Shown one piece after another: positions 1-11,700 of a DNA stretch of 64,000 nt. The position numbers and the translations under genes are program-made. This DNA is from Pseudoneurospora amorphoporcata. Lineage: Eukaryota; Ascomycota; Sordariomycetes; Sordariales; Sordariaceae. How positions within the stretch are numbered: position 1 is the first letter of the stretch; each line of letters begins with the position of its first letter. The stretch is taken from positions 106,518 to 170,517 of the forward strand of contig MU859117.1 in assembly GCA_033297205.1 (NCBI GenBank), read 5' to 3'. The notes beneath the pieces are model-generated. The model was not told the origin of the DNA and searched no databases. It worked only from the letters and a program-made list of their open reading frames with translations.

Positions 1-98
1 GGTAAACCCCTCAACTTCCAAATAAAACCAACCCCGCAATTGCCTTTCACCCCCTATGTTCCCCTGTCACCGGGTTTTTTTTGGTTTTTTTGGGCCGG

Positions 99-150
<52 letters not shown>

Positions 151-378
151 CAGACACACTTTCTCTCGTTCCTCGTGTCCCCTGGACAGGACGTGATGTT
201 CTTTACTGTTTCTGACTTTGTCTCATTTCCACGGTACCTGATCCTGCAATGTTGAGGTAACAGAGCCAACCCTCCACGACTTACAAACACCACGATCCGC
301 GCGCGTTAGACAACTAGCCCAACACGCGATCGAGCGAACGAACCAAAACCTCCAGAATACTTGAGACCGAGCAGCGAA
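1..378. other. window edge and leader of the J-domain gene
   Basis: No gene is seen here. The first 150 bases are low-complexity, with T-rich runs and about 50 uninterrupted T from roughly 101 to 150, and look like a poor contig end. From about 160 the sequence is ordinary and pyrimidine-rich, and is probably the promoter and 5' leader of the gene starting at 379. Confidence 0.5.
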
Positions 379-1515
379 ATGTCCGATCTCCTCTCCCTCT
401 TCGGCTGGACATTCCTGCCCAACCTCGTCACCGGCTGGGCGCAATCGCTCTACTACGGCATCACCATCCGCGCCGGCTCGCCGCGCCCCACGCCGGGCAG
501 CCCTCGATACGCCGAACACCGCCGCCGCATCCACATCCTGGTCGTGACTGTCTACCTCCTCTACACAATCTACGAAGCCCACTACGAGCTCGTCGTGCGC
601 GGTTCCAACTTCTACGGCGACCTAGGCGTCAGTCCCGACGCGAGCGAGCGCGAGATCAAGTCCCGGTTCCGACGCCTCGCGGCGCTTTACCACCCCGATA
701 AGGTCACAGGGCAACAGAGTCAAGAGGAGGTAAACAATTACTTTGTGCACCTGAAGACGGCAGTGGACACGCTGACGGATCCCGTGCGCCGGTTTGCGTA
801 CGAGCGGTTCGGCGTTGATGCTGTTGCTTGGACGGGGCCGAATGGAAACGGCAAGGGAGGATGCAAAACCCACCATGACTTCGTCATGCGTGGCGCGCAG
901 ATGTTGTTATCGTACTACGGCTTAGCGGCCGCGGTGCTGTACGGGCTTGGGCTCTTGGGGTATCTGACGTGGGGAAGGTTCGAGCGGTGGTTGGTGCTGG
1001 CGAGCATGTTTGTGTGGGAAGCGCACACGGTCATGAGCCCGGGGAGGCCGGCGGTGTTTGAGAAGTTCTTAAATCCGTTGTTGCAGAGGGTAACGGGGGT
1101 GATGGGCAGGTATTACTTGCCGTTCCAGGCGGTGGCGCTGATGAGGAAGGTTAGCCTTACGGTGTACATTGCCATTTCGCAGATTGGGCCGTTGTTGACA
1201 GCGGATACGTCGAACGGGCAGCTGGTTCCGAAGAATAATGGCGCGGGAGATGACCAGGAGGAACTGCTGAAGCAAGGGCTGGAAAGACTGGAGATGATGA
1301 GTAAGGGGCTGGATCTGGATACGTCGAGGCTGGTGGAGCTAGAGATGGCGCCGTTTGCGGGCGATCAGGAGGCGCTGAGCAGTATGAGGGGCAAGATTAA
1401 AGAGTGGTTAGTGCAGAATACGATTAAGAATGATCCCATGGTTAGGGATGCTCTCGGGAGGGGGTTGCAGAGGAGGAGGGTGGATGCGCCGGCTGGAGCA
1501 AGGGGGACGAAGTGA
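379..1515 (+). CDS. J-domain membrane protein, probably ER
   Basis: An intronless gene for 378 residues. A J domain sits at about residues 75-140, with the Hsp70-stimulating HPD triad in the segment LAALYHPDKV. Hydrophobic stretches flank it: one at about 50-65 before the J domain and others at about 175-215 and 245-270. The expected role is an Hsp70 co-chaperone anchored in a membrane. A J domain between transmembrane segments resembles fungal ER-membrane J proteins such as the Erj5 type, but that assignment is inference. I chose the ATG at 379 because it starts the conserved-looking N-terminus; the frame opens slightly earlier at a non-ATG codon. The C-terminal 80 residues are hydrophilic with no recognised domain. 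The gene is followed by the convergent MFS gene about 300 bases away. Confidence 0.8.
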   Translation: MSDLLSLFGWTFLPNLVTGWAQSLYYGITIRAGSPRPTPGSPRYAEHRRRIHILVVTVYLLYTIYEAHYELVVRGSNFYGDLGVSPDASEREIKSRFRRLAALYHPDKVTGQQSQEEVNNYFVHLKTAVDTLTDPVRRFAYERFGVDAVAWTGPNGNGKGGCKTHHDFVMRGAQMLLSYYGLAAAVLYGLGLLGYLTWGRFERWLVLASMFVWEAHTVMSPGRPAVFEKFLNPLLQRVTGVMGRYYLPFQAVALMRKVSLTVYIAISQIGPLLTADTSNGQLVPKNNGAGDDQEELLKQGLERLEMMSKGLDLDTSRLVELEMAPFAGDQEALSSMRGKIKEWLVQNTIKNDPMVRDALGRGLQRRRVDAPAGARGTK

Positions 1516-1821
1516 GAGGTTGTCGGTGATATCGAAGCAGGTTCTAGTTTTGGGAGTTCTTTTCGATTCACATTCCAGGTTATTTAGCAGAGCGTTTAGG
1601 CAAGCATGGCTTGAGTTTATTGACCATTCGAAAGGCTCTACTGTGGTGAAGAGAACTCCTTCACGATGCTCATGCGCCTCTGTTAAACCCATAATGTCTT
1701 CGTTGATGTCTGCGTCATCCAGAATTTCTGTTGATTCCTTGAGGCAATATGCCTCTGGCCTCCATTTTCCTTATTTCCCTTACGTTCATTTTCACCAACC
1801 ATCCACCACCTCACCATCAAA

Positions 1822-3754
1822 TCACAACCTCTGCCTCCCCCTCGTCTCAATAGGAATCATCACCATCCCCACAAACGCCGCTAGGATCAGCGCCGCCGAC
1901 AAATACACCGGCGTAGTCGTGCCATCCCCCGGCACCGTCGCCGCCAAAATGGGTGCCACGAGTCCCGTCACCCTGTTCAAGAAACTCGCCACGCCCATGC
2001 CTGCTCCTCGGACCGGCGCAGGGAAGATTTCAGGCGTGAAAGCATACAGGACACCATACATGATGTTCTGCGCAAACGCCTCGATGCACGAGAACGTCAG
2101 TAGCCAACCGGGTGTAGTACCGAATTTGACGAACAGATACAAGAAGATGGCGGAAACGAGCGTCGAGAGAGCTAGAGTTCCACGACGGCCTAGAAAGGGT
2201 GACTTCATGTCTACCGCGTAGGCGGCGAGCAGGCTACCGGGGACTCCGGCGATGGAGGTTATGGCGTAGTTGCGGTAGGTTTCGTCTGAGATGGTTTCTG
2301 GACTGTTGCTTGTGCTTGTGCTTGTTTCGGGTGCTGGTTGTCCACTGTTGTTGCCGCCGTGGGATAGATACTGTGGGAGAAAGGCGTTGAATAAGGGGTA
2401 TCCCATGCCGATGGTCGCCCAGCAGAACCAGATGAGGGCGGTAGTCAGGCCGAGCTTGCGGTTGCTGAAGAGCGGACGGATACGGTCGCCTGAAAAAGAG
2501 GCGAAGCGCTGTTTGAGGATGTTGGCAGTCGATTGTCGCTGTCGCGTCACATGCTGACGGCGGTGAGGAGTGGCTGGGGATGGGGTTGAGAGCCCGTCGA
2601 CGACTGCGTCGAGGATTTCCTCGGTCAACCACGTCTTGCGACCGTTGCGGAATGCGATTCCATGGACGACAGCCACGGCCTCGGCTTGTCGGCCTCTTGA
2701 AAGGAGGAACTTGGGGGACTCGTAGAGGTGGAAGATGAAGAAACGGACGAGAAACATGATCAAGGTGATGATGCCGATGCTGAACACAAAGTGTCGCCAT
2801 CCTTGCTCGGCGGGCAAGTGGCCGATGAAATACCAGGCCAGCAGCGAAGAGCATAGTTGGCCAATGGGCCACCAGACGGAGAGAAGGGTTAGCAGGGAGC
2901 TGGAGGCGTCAGGCAAGAATTCGAGAAAGAGGGCACCGTCGACGGGTAGGTTACCACCAACGCCAAAGCCAAGGGCAGCGTAGAGAAAGCAAACGCCGGC
3001 CCAGCTTGTTGCAAAGGCAGAGGCAATGCCGAAGATCGCGGTAATGAAGAGAGTGGCGTTGAAGGCCAGACGTCGACCTAGGACATCGGAGCCGATTCCC
3101 CAGATGAAGCTCCCAAAACAAAGACCGCCAAATAGGAAGGACGTGGTATAGCGAACGGTCTTCTCTGATATGTCGAACTCTGCTGATAGCGATGGGAGCG
3201 TGAGAGAGATGCCCTGCATCCATAAACTGCGCGAGACTGGTATTAACAACTGGTTCATTTTGTGCCTCTCGAGAAAGGGATCTCATACTTGTCGGCAAAC
3301 CAACCAAAGCCACATAGGACAAATAGTTGCCAGTTATATCTCCCCATCCCAATATCTTGGATGGCCTTGTTGACGAGCTTCGATTTCACTATAAAATAAT
3401 TTAGCATAAACATGTCCTGTAAGTCAGATCTTGGATGCTTATGATCTTACTCTCATAATCCGTCCACTTCTCGCCGCCCTTGTTTCCACGGCGAACCTCT
3501 CTCCTAAGCCCCTCGATGCTGTACTCAGGTTCCGTCCCCATTTCTAGCAACATGCCCGTGTCCTCATCGTCGGCTGGATCTTTGTGATGTTGGACGCCCT
3601 CGTCATCCTGGCCGAGTAGAGCATCGTCTAAATCAGAAGGTGGGCGGGATCTGGACGAGTGACTGTGAAGATGGGCCTCCCCGAGTGGAATGAGCACTCC
3701 CGGATAGTCTTCAACCGACTCTGAGCGGTAACCAGACCATAGAAAGTTCGTCAT
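1822..3754 (-). CDS. MFS transporter, SV2/sugar-porter-like
   Basis: Three exons on the minus strand: 3754-3451, 3388-3289 and 3226-1822, giving 602 residues. Both introns have good signals, and the joins restore a continuous helix 1 ending in FADNLWMQG. The first 100 residues are an acidic cytosolic tail. About twelve hydrophobic helices follow, split by a hydrophilic loop of about 90 residues. The MFS signature GxxxDxxGRR is present as GIGSDVLGRR after helix 2, and a related GRRGT motif occurs in the second half. The segment RGAGMGVASFLNR near helix 10-11 is typical of the SV2/phosphate-sugar porter branch of fungal MFS proteins. It should be a plasma-membrane or vacuolar secondary transporter. 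The substrate cannot be told from sequence. Confidence 0.85.
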
Positions 3755-4547
3755 CGTGGTTCTTCAATGCGGCTCACCAACTAACATCAACCCTTAATCT
3801 GTCTGTCTCCAAGGGGTAACTCTTCGTAAGCGGTGGTACAGTCGAAACCATGAAGAGTGAAGAACAGTAGGACGGATACGGTCAAGTATTTCGAATCGAG
3901 GATATAAAAAACCAAGATGCCGGAACGACTGGGAGGCGACTTGTGTGAGTTCAATGGGAACCTGGATAGGAGTGTAGGGATGGGATCCCGGCTATGAGAG
4001 CGGTTGACGTCGCTAGAACTGGAAACTGTGAGAAACTTCAAAGAAACGATGTGTCGTGTGCTCTATGGGCATCACATCTTGAAGCTTGAAGTTGATGATA
4101 TTCTCACGCAAGTTCGGATTCCATGTTGGATGGATGAAATGCGCAAGAAAGGTTCAGTTAGAGGCTCAGTGCCTGGCCCCACTGTCGTCAGAGTACCTCT
4201 AGTGTACATGCAGGTCTGCGAATTAGGAAGTTGTAGGGTGCGCCTCCCCGCTAAACCGAACCAGCTGGCCGGTACCTTCCAGTGGACGTCCACTAGAACT
4301 GTGCCGGTCACGCGTCACTCTGTTTTGTTGGGGTCCTCCCGTTCCGTCCGAGCTTGAGTTTCCGACCAATTACAGGCAACCCGTTCTAGTTCACCATCGT
4401 GTTTACCAGAATCACCACAACAACACGGGACATTATCAGCCTCTGGACATGACCTTGTGCTCTAGGTAAGACGGAAAACGAAAGCCGTAATCAACCCACA
4501 TGATACGGTAAAGAGAGTACAAAAATTTGGTTAATTCCGTTCCCAGG
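3755..4547. other. intergenic, divergent promoters
   Basis: About 790 bases between the divergent MFS transporter and F-box genes. Only short open frames without recognisable content are seen. It presumably holds both promoters. Confidence 0.5.
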
Positions 4548-7503
4548 ATGGAGCGCTATCTGATCAAAAAGACACCTCCAAGCGGCAGTCTCAAACGCAA
4601 GGCGTCAGACAGCCCCGCGAATTCGACGCTTGTTCCTGCTAAACGACGGCAACGTCTTCGTCCATACGAATCCCGCTTGGATGCCGTTGATGCTCTCGAC
4701 CAAGAAGGGAAGAATCAGGGAGTTGAATATGATTCTTGGAAAGACCAAGTGAAGTCAGCCATTGACCAAGCCCGCTCCGCAGCCCGCTCCAAAGAAGGCG
4801 GTATCAAACTCTTGGGGGCCCTTCTCAAGGTACGTCCCACTTCCTCATGCAGGAGATTACAAAATACAACATATAACCCCCCCCCCCACCACCTCTTGTT
4901 CAGCAGCACGTGTGAGATTCCCACCTCTTTACCCGAACATCATATCGAACATCAACTTAGTAGACCACCTTCTGCCCTCCGCTGCCGCTGCATAAGTAGC
5001 AACCATCACCAAGATGGCTACATTCAGCCGACTTCCACCTAGGAAACGGCTAGACTGTGACGACCCGGACAGATCCACGTTACGGGTTGGTGCTTTGAAC
5101 CTAGGTCTCAAGCAATGACGTCGACAGCCCGTACTATGCACCTTCCAGGGACTGAATGACCGTCTTTCGGCTTCGTTTTCTGTGCTGACAACTCTGTAAA
5201 CAGACCATCAACCGTTGCCCTTGTAAGCCGGGCAGCCACGGGAACAACAAGGCCTGTCATATCTCGCAATGCGTAACTGCTGTGTATGAAGAAAGTCCCG
5301 ATGCTCTGTACCGCGCTGCTAAGGAGCCATGCCCTTGCGGCTTTGTATGGCCATGGTGTACCGACCTCTTCCATATCCGCGCCGTCGACTTCCTGGCCGA
5401 TTCTCTGGACACGCAGGAAAAGCACGTCGCCGCATTTTCCACTGCCCTTGGTCTCATTCGCTTGGATCCCGCCCACCCCATAGTGAGTGACTTGACTACC
5501 TCTAGCCTCATGTCGAAATGGAAGACCTAACAGCTCTAGGGGTATTGTCGTGTGGCCAGAATCCTTCGCAACTTGACCAAGAACAAAGACAAGCAGACGG
5601 CAGCTCTTGCGCTTACTACTATATTGCGAGACTCTAAACTTGACCCTTCCCACGATGTACACGATCTCACTGTCCGGTTCGTCAGGTCTGGGCTCTACAA
5701 TATGGACCAATACCGCCGGGTTAAGTATAACCAGTACCATGTGAGTCCAAGCTCTCTTGACACACTGTCGGCGCGCGGACATGCAGCTGATACTCTAGCC
5801 AGATTCTTCTGCGTCAATTGTCCAGTATGCTAGACATGCCCGAGTCAAAGAGGGATCCTGTAGAGAAGCTCCCGCACGAGCTGCTAACCATGGTTTGGTC
5901 GCATCTTGACACTGAAAGTCTAATGTAAGCTCCCTCCCAGCCTTGTTGTATTCTTTCGGGACGGGACTAACAAATCCTCGTGGTCTACAGGAGATGTGAA
6001 CGCGTGAGCAAGAAATGGCAGAAGCTCGTAATTTCAGACTCGGTGCTCTGGAGCGAGGTCTCGCTGGGCAGGCCTGGGAAACCCGGCCGGCTCTTTCCAC
6101 GGTTCCTCGACAAGCACAAGAACATGCGGTCTTTGACGATCCACGACACATCATATTTCAAGATGACTCACGACAAGCTTCAAATGATCATGCGTGGACT
6201 ACCCAGTTTAGAGCGGCTAAGCCTCCATAGACGCATGCGTCTAAACAACCCGGACGGTCCCGAGGATGTTCCAAAGTTGCTTGGGGGAGTGCAAGGGAAG
6301 CACCTGACAAAACTAACACATCTCTCACTGAACAAACTGGATGCCTATACAGCTGGAGAGCTTCTACCGCTCACAAGTCAATCTCTTCAAGTGTTGGACC
6401 TACAAGGCTTCTTGGGGAAGAATCTCAACGCGATCATGACCCGACAGGCTTGGCCGAGTTTGAGAAAGCTACGGCTGAGGATGCCAGATGACGACTATGA
6501 CCCCAGGATACATCTCGGGGAGCTGAACATGGTCAGTAATTTGCACTAGGCACTTCTGTCTTACCCACCTGCTTACTATGTGTTCTAGAACGGGCTCATG
6601 AATTTAACTCCAAGCCTTGAGGAACTCCATATTGAGGGCTACGGGCTCAAGTTCGTCCATACTGGTCTTGGCCCCTATGAGGCTTTCGACAAGGTCCCTT
6701 CGAGCGACATACCACCATGGCGAAACTTGCAGTCTCTATATCTCAGCTCAGTGAGGAGTCACGATCTCCTTGATGCACTATTTCGGGGATCTTGTGTTTT
6801 GCCTGCTTTACCAAACCTCCGCTCCGTTGAAATCCTTTCCGACAAAGACCACCTGATCAATTACCTCTTCACGACATGTGATTCGCCGGGGAGTCCGAGA
6901 CATGGCTTTTTGACTTTTGATCTTACAGGAATCCCTGCTGAGTCGGGCATTGCTTCGGCGGGTTGGCCACGGCTGGAGGTGTTCAGGTGCCATGGCCCCA
7001 TATCCACCGGTATACTACAAAAGGCCCTGGGGGAAGCAGCCACAAATGGTTCGCTTAAGGTCCTTGAATTGGCCATCAACAGCGATCAGTCACTGTTCAA
7101 CCGCCGCTTCGAACTTGATCTCCTGAAGGACTGGGCTTTCACGTCGTCACCGAGCGTTCTCCATCTCGGACTATACCACTTCAACTGGGCCCGGCATTAC
7201 AACAATTTCGATGGCCAACCTTTTATCGACTGGCTGCAGAAGTTCCCGAAGGTCGACACGGTAACGGTCGCACCGGGGCGTCATAGGGGTCTCTTGCCTT
7301 TCATCGAGAAGCTGATCGCCCACCCGCAGATCAAGGCATTGTACTTTGACCCTGAGGGCCTGTCGATCCCGGAAAGGTACGAGGTAATCGATGCAGGGAA
7401 GAAATACGGGGTACAACTGTTCAAGTTGAATGATGGACCTTTGAATCCTTTTGATGGAGGTGCTTTCGATGGCGCTAGACCGGATCTCGGACAGAGGGTT
7501 TGA
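4548..7503 (+). CDS. F-box protein with N-terminal TPR-like/CPC module and LRR-like C-terminus
   Basis: Six exons: 4548-4829, 5204-5482, 5540-5740, 5803-5924, 5991-6531 and 6589-7503, giving 779 residues. A nuclear-localisation-like basic patch at about 30-40 is followed by a helical segment. Next comes a cysteine motif block (NRCPCK ... KACHISQC ... EPCPCGF) leading into TPR-like helices (about 95-250). The F-box lies at about 270-310, beginning PVEKLPHELLTMVWSHLD and continuing RCERVSKKWQKLV across the fourth intron. The rest is leucine-rich repeat-like (SLERLSLH, LTHLSLNKL, SLQVLDLQGF). This order matches a family I recall from Sordariales. The role would be a substrate receptor for an SCF ubiquitin ligase; the substrate is unknown. 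The first intron is long (374 bases) and the third acceptor (before 5803) is chosen mainly on frame, so those two joins are the least certain. Confidence 0.75.
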
Positions 7504-8735
7504 CAGGTACAGTCGGGGAGATATGCGGCACTCTTCCCGCTCGCATCTTCTGCATTGATGTGAGCTTTTGGTTCTCGCTCAACCCCGATCTAAACTTGGG
7601 CCAAGTGAGGACCCTGCAGGAATAAGCGTTAGGCCGATAGTAGTGGAACGGAGTCTGGTTATCAAGTTCATCTTGGTCTTGTGTGTGTATCTTTGCGTTA
7701 TCTCAATGAATACGTTCCTACACTCCCGTGAACCGTGTAAGGACCATTATATCTTCTACCAGTAAGGTCCTCTAGTTAATTGGATCCTCGGACAAGGTCG
7801 AGATGAGATAGCGACAGCGGCGAAGAAGGGGGACAGATCTTCAAAGCCCGGCTCAGCCTGAATGACAACATGGAAGGCGGGCCGTTCGATGTGGCCCGAG
7901 CTCCTGTGCCTGCAACCTCCACTCCACTGAGGTGCCTCCGCGGTGCACCGGCCGGGCGTTGCTTCCACACCTCATCCAGCGACTATGCGTGGCCCCTGCA
8001 AGCTGAAGATTGGCTGCTGTTGTTGCTTGGTTTCAGTGATGGGAGCGCTCAATTGACCGCCTGCCGCAAGCTGTCTCGCTGTATGGCAGAATTCCAAATG
8101 CGACATGGAATGGAAGGTGAAGGCATCCTGACCGTCCAACTTTGTTGGCCAGCATCGACATCCTCTCCACCTGCCTCTCTGCCATTTCTCGATTTCATTC
8201 ATTCGTTCATTCATTCGCTTTGGTGAACCGCGGCGCGCAACCTCGTGCGCAGGGGGGAACAAACCAGAGTCCAAAGTGGTGCCAACCGCAACCACGCTCT
8301 TCTTCCGACGGCTCGAAATTTGTACGTCCTTCATCCAAATGTTAATCTGTTCTCTTGTCGGCGGTTTGCCACCAAGCTACATTTACCTATTTCCACTTTC
8401 GGTCAGCCCTCAAGTCGTCGAACGACATCACCGTCACCCACTCTCACATCGTCATCATCGCTCCCGTCCGCCCTCGACTGCCACCCCGCCGCGCACTACA
8501 CTTTTCACCCCCGAAATTCAAGACACACATTAATCTCTACCACATAGCTACCGCGATTCAAACTCCCGATTCGAAAGCCAGCACGCGCCGCGACGTTCCC
8601 AGCCCATACCGCCTACCAGGCCGTCTACACCTCTTGCTGAACACTACCACGATATCCAGTGTCGCTTGACGTTTCCACACCTCGTCCACCGGCCCGGGCA
8701 ATTACATCTGCAAATGCTTGCTCGATCAAGCCATA
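7504..8735. other. intergenic and SAC3 leader
   Basis: About 1.2 kb with no convincing gene. From about 8160 on it is rich in C and T (many TCATC and CCACC runs), typical of a filamentous-fungal promoter and 5' leader. It contains the upstream ATG described separately. Confidence 0.5.
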
Positions 8736-8749
8736 ATGGCGGCAGCTAA
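8714..8749 (+). promoter_or_regulatory. overlapping upstream ORF of SAC3
   Basis: An ATG at 8714 opens an 11-codon frame (MLARSSHNGGS) that stops with TAA at 8747-8749, after the SAC3 ATG at 8736 and in a different frame. If it lies in the mRNA, ribosomes initiating here would pass the main start. Whether it is transcribed is not known from sequence. Confidence 0.45.
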
Positions 8750-11700
8750 CAATCCCTTCGGGGCGCCTTCAGCTCCGGCTGTCAACCCTTTCGCGAAACC
8801 AATTCAAGCCGCACAACCGGCCCAAACAGCGTCAGTTTTTGGCAGCTCATCAGCTCCTAATCAGAACCCGTTTGGGAAAACCATTTTTGGCCAGGCGCAA
8901 TCGTCCGTGCCCAGCGCTAGTCCCTCACCCTTTGCTCAGAATCCTTTCGCGAAGCCAGGAGGACTGACGAACTCTGCGGGCGGAAACAAGTCTCCATTCT
9001 TTGGCGCGCAAACCACGACACAACAAGCAACCGGCTTTGGGGCGGCGAATGCCAACGCAATGAAAGGGCCACAAGGGCTCGGAGGCGGAAAGCCTTTTAG
9101 TCCCAGCAATGGGTATGGGAATTCGCAAGCCAGTCAGATGTTTGGAAAGGGAAAGGCCACGCCCCAACGACCACAACAGTCAGGCGGTCGTGATGCTGGA
9201 GCGACACTGGCGAACAAGTTCCAACGCGGCCAGCGGAAGAACAATGAGCGCCCTGCAAAGAACCAGCCGGGTGCGACGCGTGCTGTCGGTTTCAAGAGCA
9301 CCTCCGGCGCACCGACTCGAGAACCGACCGAGCGTACACGCGAGTTGTCCGAGTTTGCTTATAATTTTCACAACAGAATCAATGACCAGCTGAAAAAGGA
9401 CAACCTGAAGCCACCCCAGTGGCCGACACCCGAACTTGGCAATCCTAACAAGCGCGACGACGTTGAGAACCTAAAGCAGTCCTTCAAGAAATACCGTACC
9501 CGCGTTTATGATGCACTACGGAAGGTCGAGCTTATCGATGACCCGGAAAAGAGGAGGAAGCTTGAGGATGCGTTACCGTTTAAGGGTATCTGTGAGGATA
9601 TGTGCCCAGAGTTTGAGAAGATCTCCCGTATCGCCGAATTCGATGTCAAGAACGAGGAGAAGAAAACCCAGCCCGGCGGTCTCACGGCATGGCCAGAACC
9701 TTCGAAGATGGTGAAGAAGTTTGGTCGATCTGCAGCCGGTCAAGATGCGCCGCTCCCTATGGATGTCCGCTCTATCGACGCTTTACGAAGAACCACCGAC
9801 TACCTCTTTAACGACCTTTTACAGTCTGAGAACAACCTGCCATCCATGCACAATTACCTCTGGGATCGCACACGAGCAGTACGCAAGGACTTCACATTCC
9901 ACTCGCAAAAGTCGGCGGAGGAGATGAAGGACATGGTCTACTGTTTCGAGACCATCACTCGCTTCCACGCCACGGCTCTCCATCTGTTGTCTCGGAAGGG
10001 GTTTGCAAATGAGGATTTCGAGCAGAAGCAGGAAATCGAGCAACTGGGCAGGACCATTCTCTCGTTGATGGAGGCATACGACGTCTGCAAGGAGAAACAC
10101 GTTCTTTGTGAGAATGAGGCGGAATTCAGAGCTTACTACTTACTTCTCAACGCACACGATCCCTCTATAGCACAGAGGATTCGTACGTGGGGAAAGGAGT
10201 ACTGGTTCGATTCCGAAGAAATCCAAACAGCGCTGTCGCTCATCCAGGCCATGGAAGACTTGAGGGAGTCAAAGGGGCCTATCAAACCACGCCGAATGAC
10301 GACCATGTCCGATACGGCCTTCGCCAACTTCTTCGCCATCGTCGAAAACCCGCGAGTGTCATACACCATGGCCTGTGTTGCAGAGGTCCACTTTACCTTT
10401 GTCCGCCAGTGCATTCTTAAGAATCTTGTACGGGCCTACGCACGTCAACGCGATGCTCCTAGGACAATCACTGCGTCCGATCTCAACCAGATGTTGAGGT
10501 TTGACACTCCTGAGGAGGCTGTTGCCTTCGCTGAGGAGCACAATTTCGAATTTACCACCTGGGTGCCCACGGGGAAGCCAGCAGTACCCGACCCATACCT
10601 TCTCATCAACAACAAGAGAAAGCACGTTCCATCGCCTAGAGTCCCCCAGTCCTATTCCGGGCTGTTGGTTGAACGGAAACGAGCAGGACAATCGTTGCCC
10701 TATGTCATATACAACACCATTTACGAAGATGTTGCCGAAAGTTCTTCTCCCGGAAGGGACTCAGATGCTAATGGCGACAGTCTCTTTGTTAGCCCTCAGC
10801 AAGCTTTGCCTGCTTTCCCGGTCTCACAAGCCAACAAAACTCGAGACGTCGCTTCATCATCGCCGTTTACGTCTATGTTTGGAGCTGCACCGCCCACCAC
10901 AAAGGCGCCTGAGAACACCCCGATGTTTCAAACAGCGGTAAAAGATTTCGGTGCGCTCAATCACCCTCTTACAGGAAATGCAACCACTGACTCGCCTCAA
11001 GCAACTGGCGCAACGACTTCGAGTCCCTTTTCTCGCCCTTCGCCGGCTCAACAACCACAAGGGGCCGCCAGCCCATTCTCCATGTTCGGCCAACCATCCA
11101 CCGTGTCGCCAGCGACTCAAACCTCAAGTGCGGCTCCGGCTCTGGCTCCCAAGCCTGCAAGTGTCTTCGCACCGGTCTCTCAAACCCCGCAACCGACATT
11201 CAGCTTTGGACAACCTCAAGCGGCAAACCCATCTCCCAGCTCCTTGGTACCCACCGCTCCAGCAGTAAATACGCTGAAGCCGATTACATCGAACTCGCCT
11301 GCTCCGACCACCTCCGTTTTCAGTTCAGGCAGTGCGCCGGCCAACCCGTTCGCGTCTATATCAAATCAGGTTACGAGCTCACCTCCCGCTAAATCCCCAG
11401 AGACCACACAGCAACCGTCTTCAGGATTTACGTTTGCTCCAACAGCACCTAGCCCCAAATCTCTAATTAGCTTCGCTTCAACAGCAGGAACAGAACAACA
11501 AGCCAGTACCCCGGCGGGGCCTACGCAAACCCAGCTGCCAGGAACGCCTTCGGTGAAAACCACAATACCTTCAATCTTCTCCGCCCCTCCCAAGCCAGCC
11601 GAAAGCACGGCGCCCGCTCCACCTGCAACACAGCCATCAACACTTTTCGCTCCGCAGGCCGCTTTCAACCCACCTTTTGGGGTCGAGGGCAGATCCAATG

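Noticed and set aside
2234..2872. 212-codon minus-strand frame inside the MFS gene
   Set aside because: Alternate-frame shadow of the transporter exon; composition is His/Arg/Pro-rich noise.
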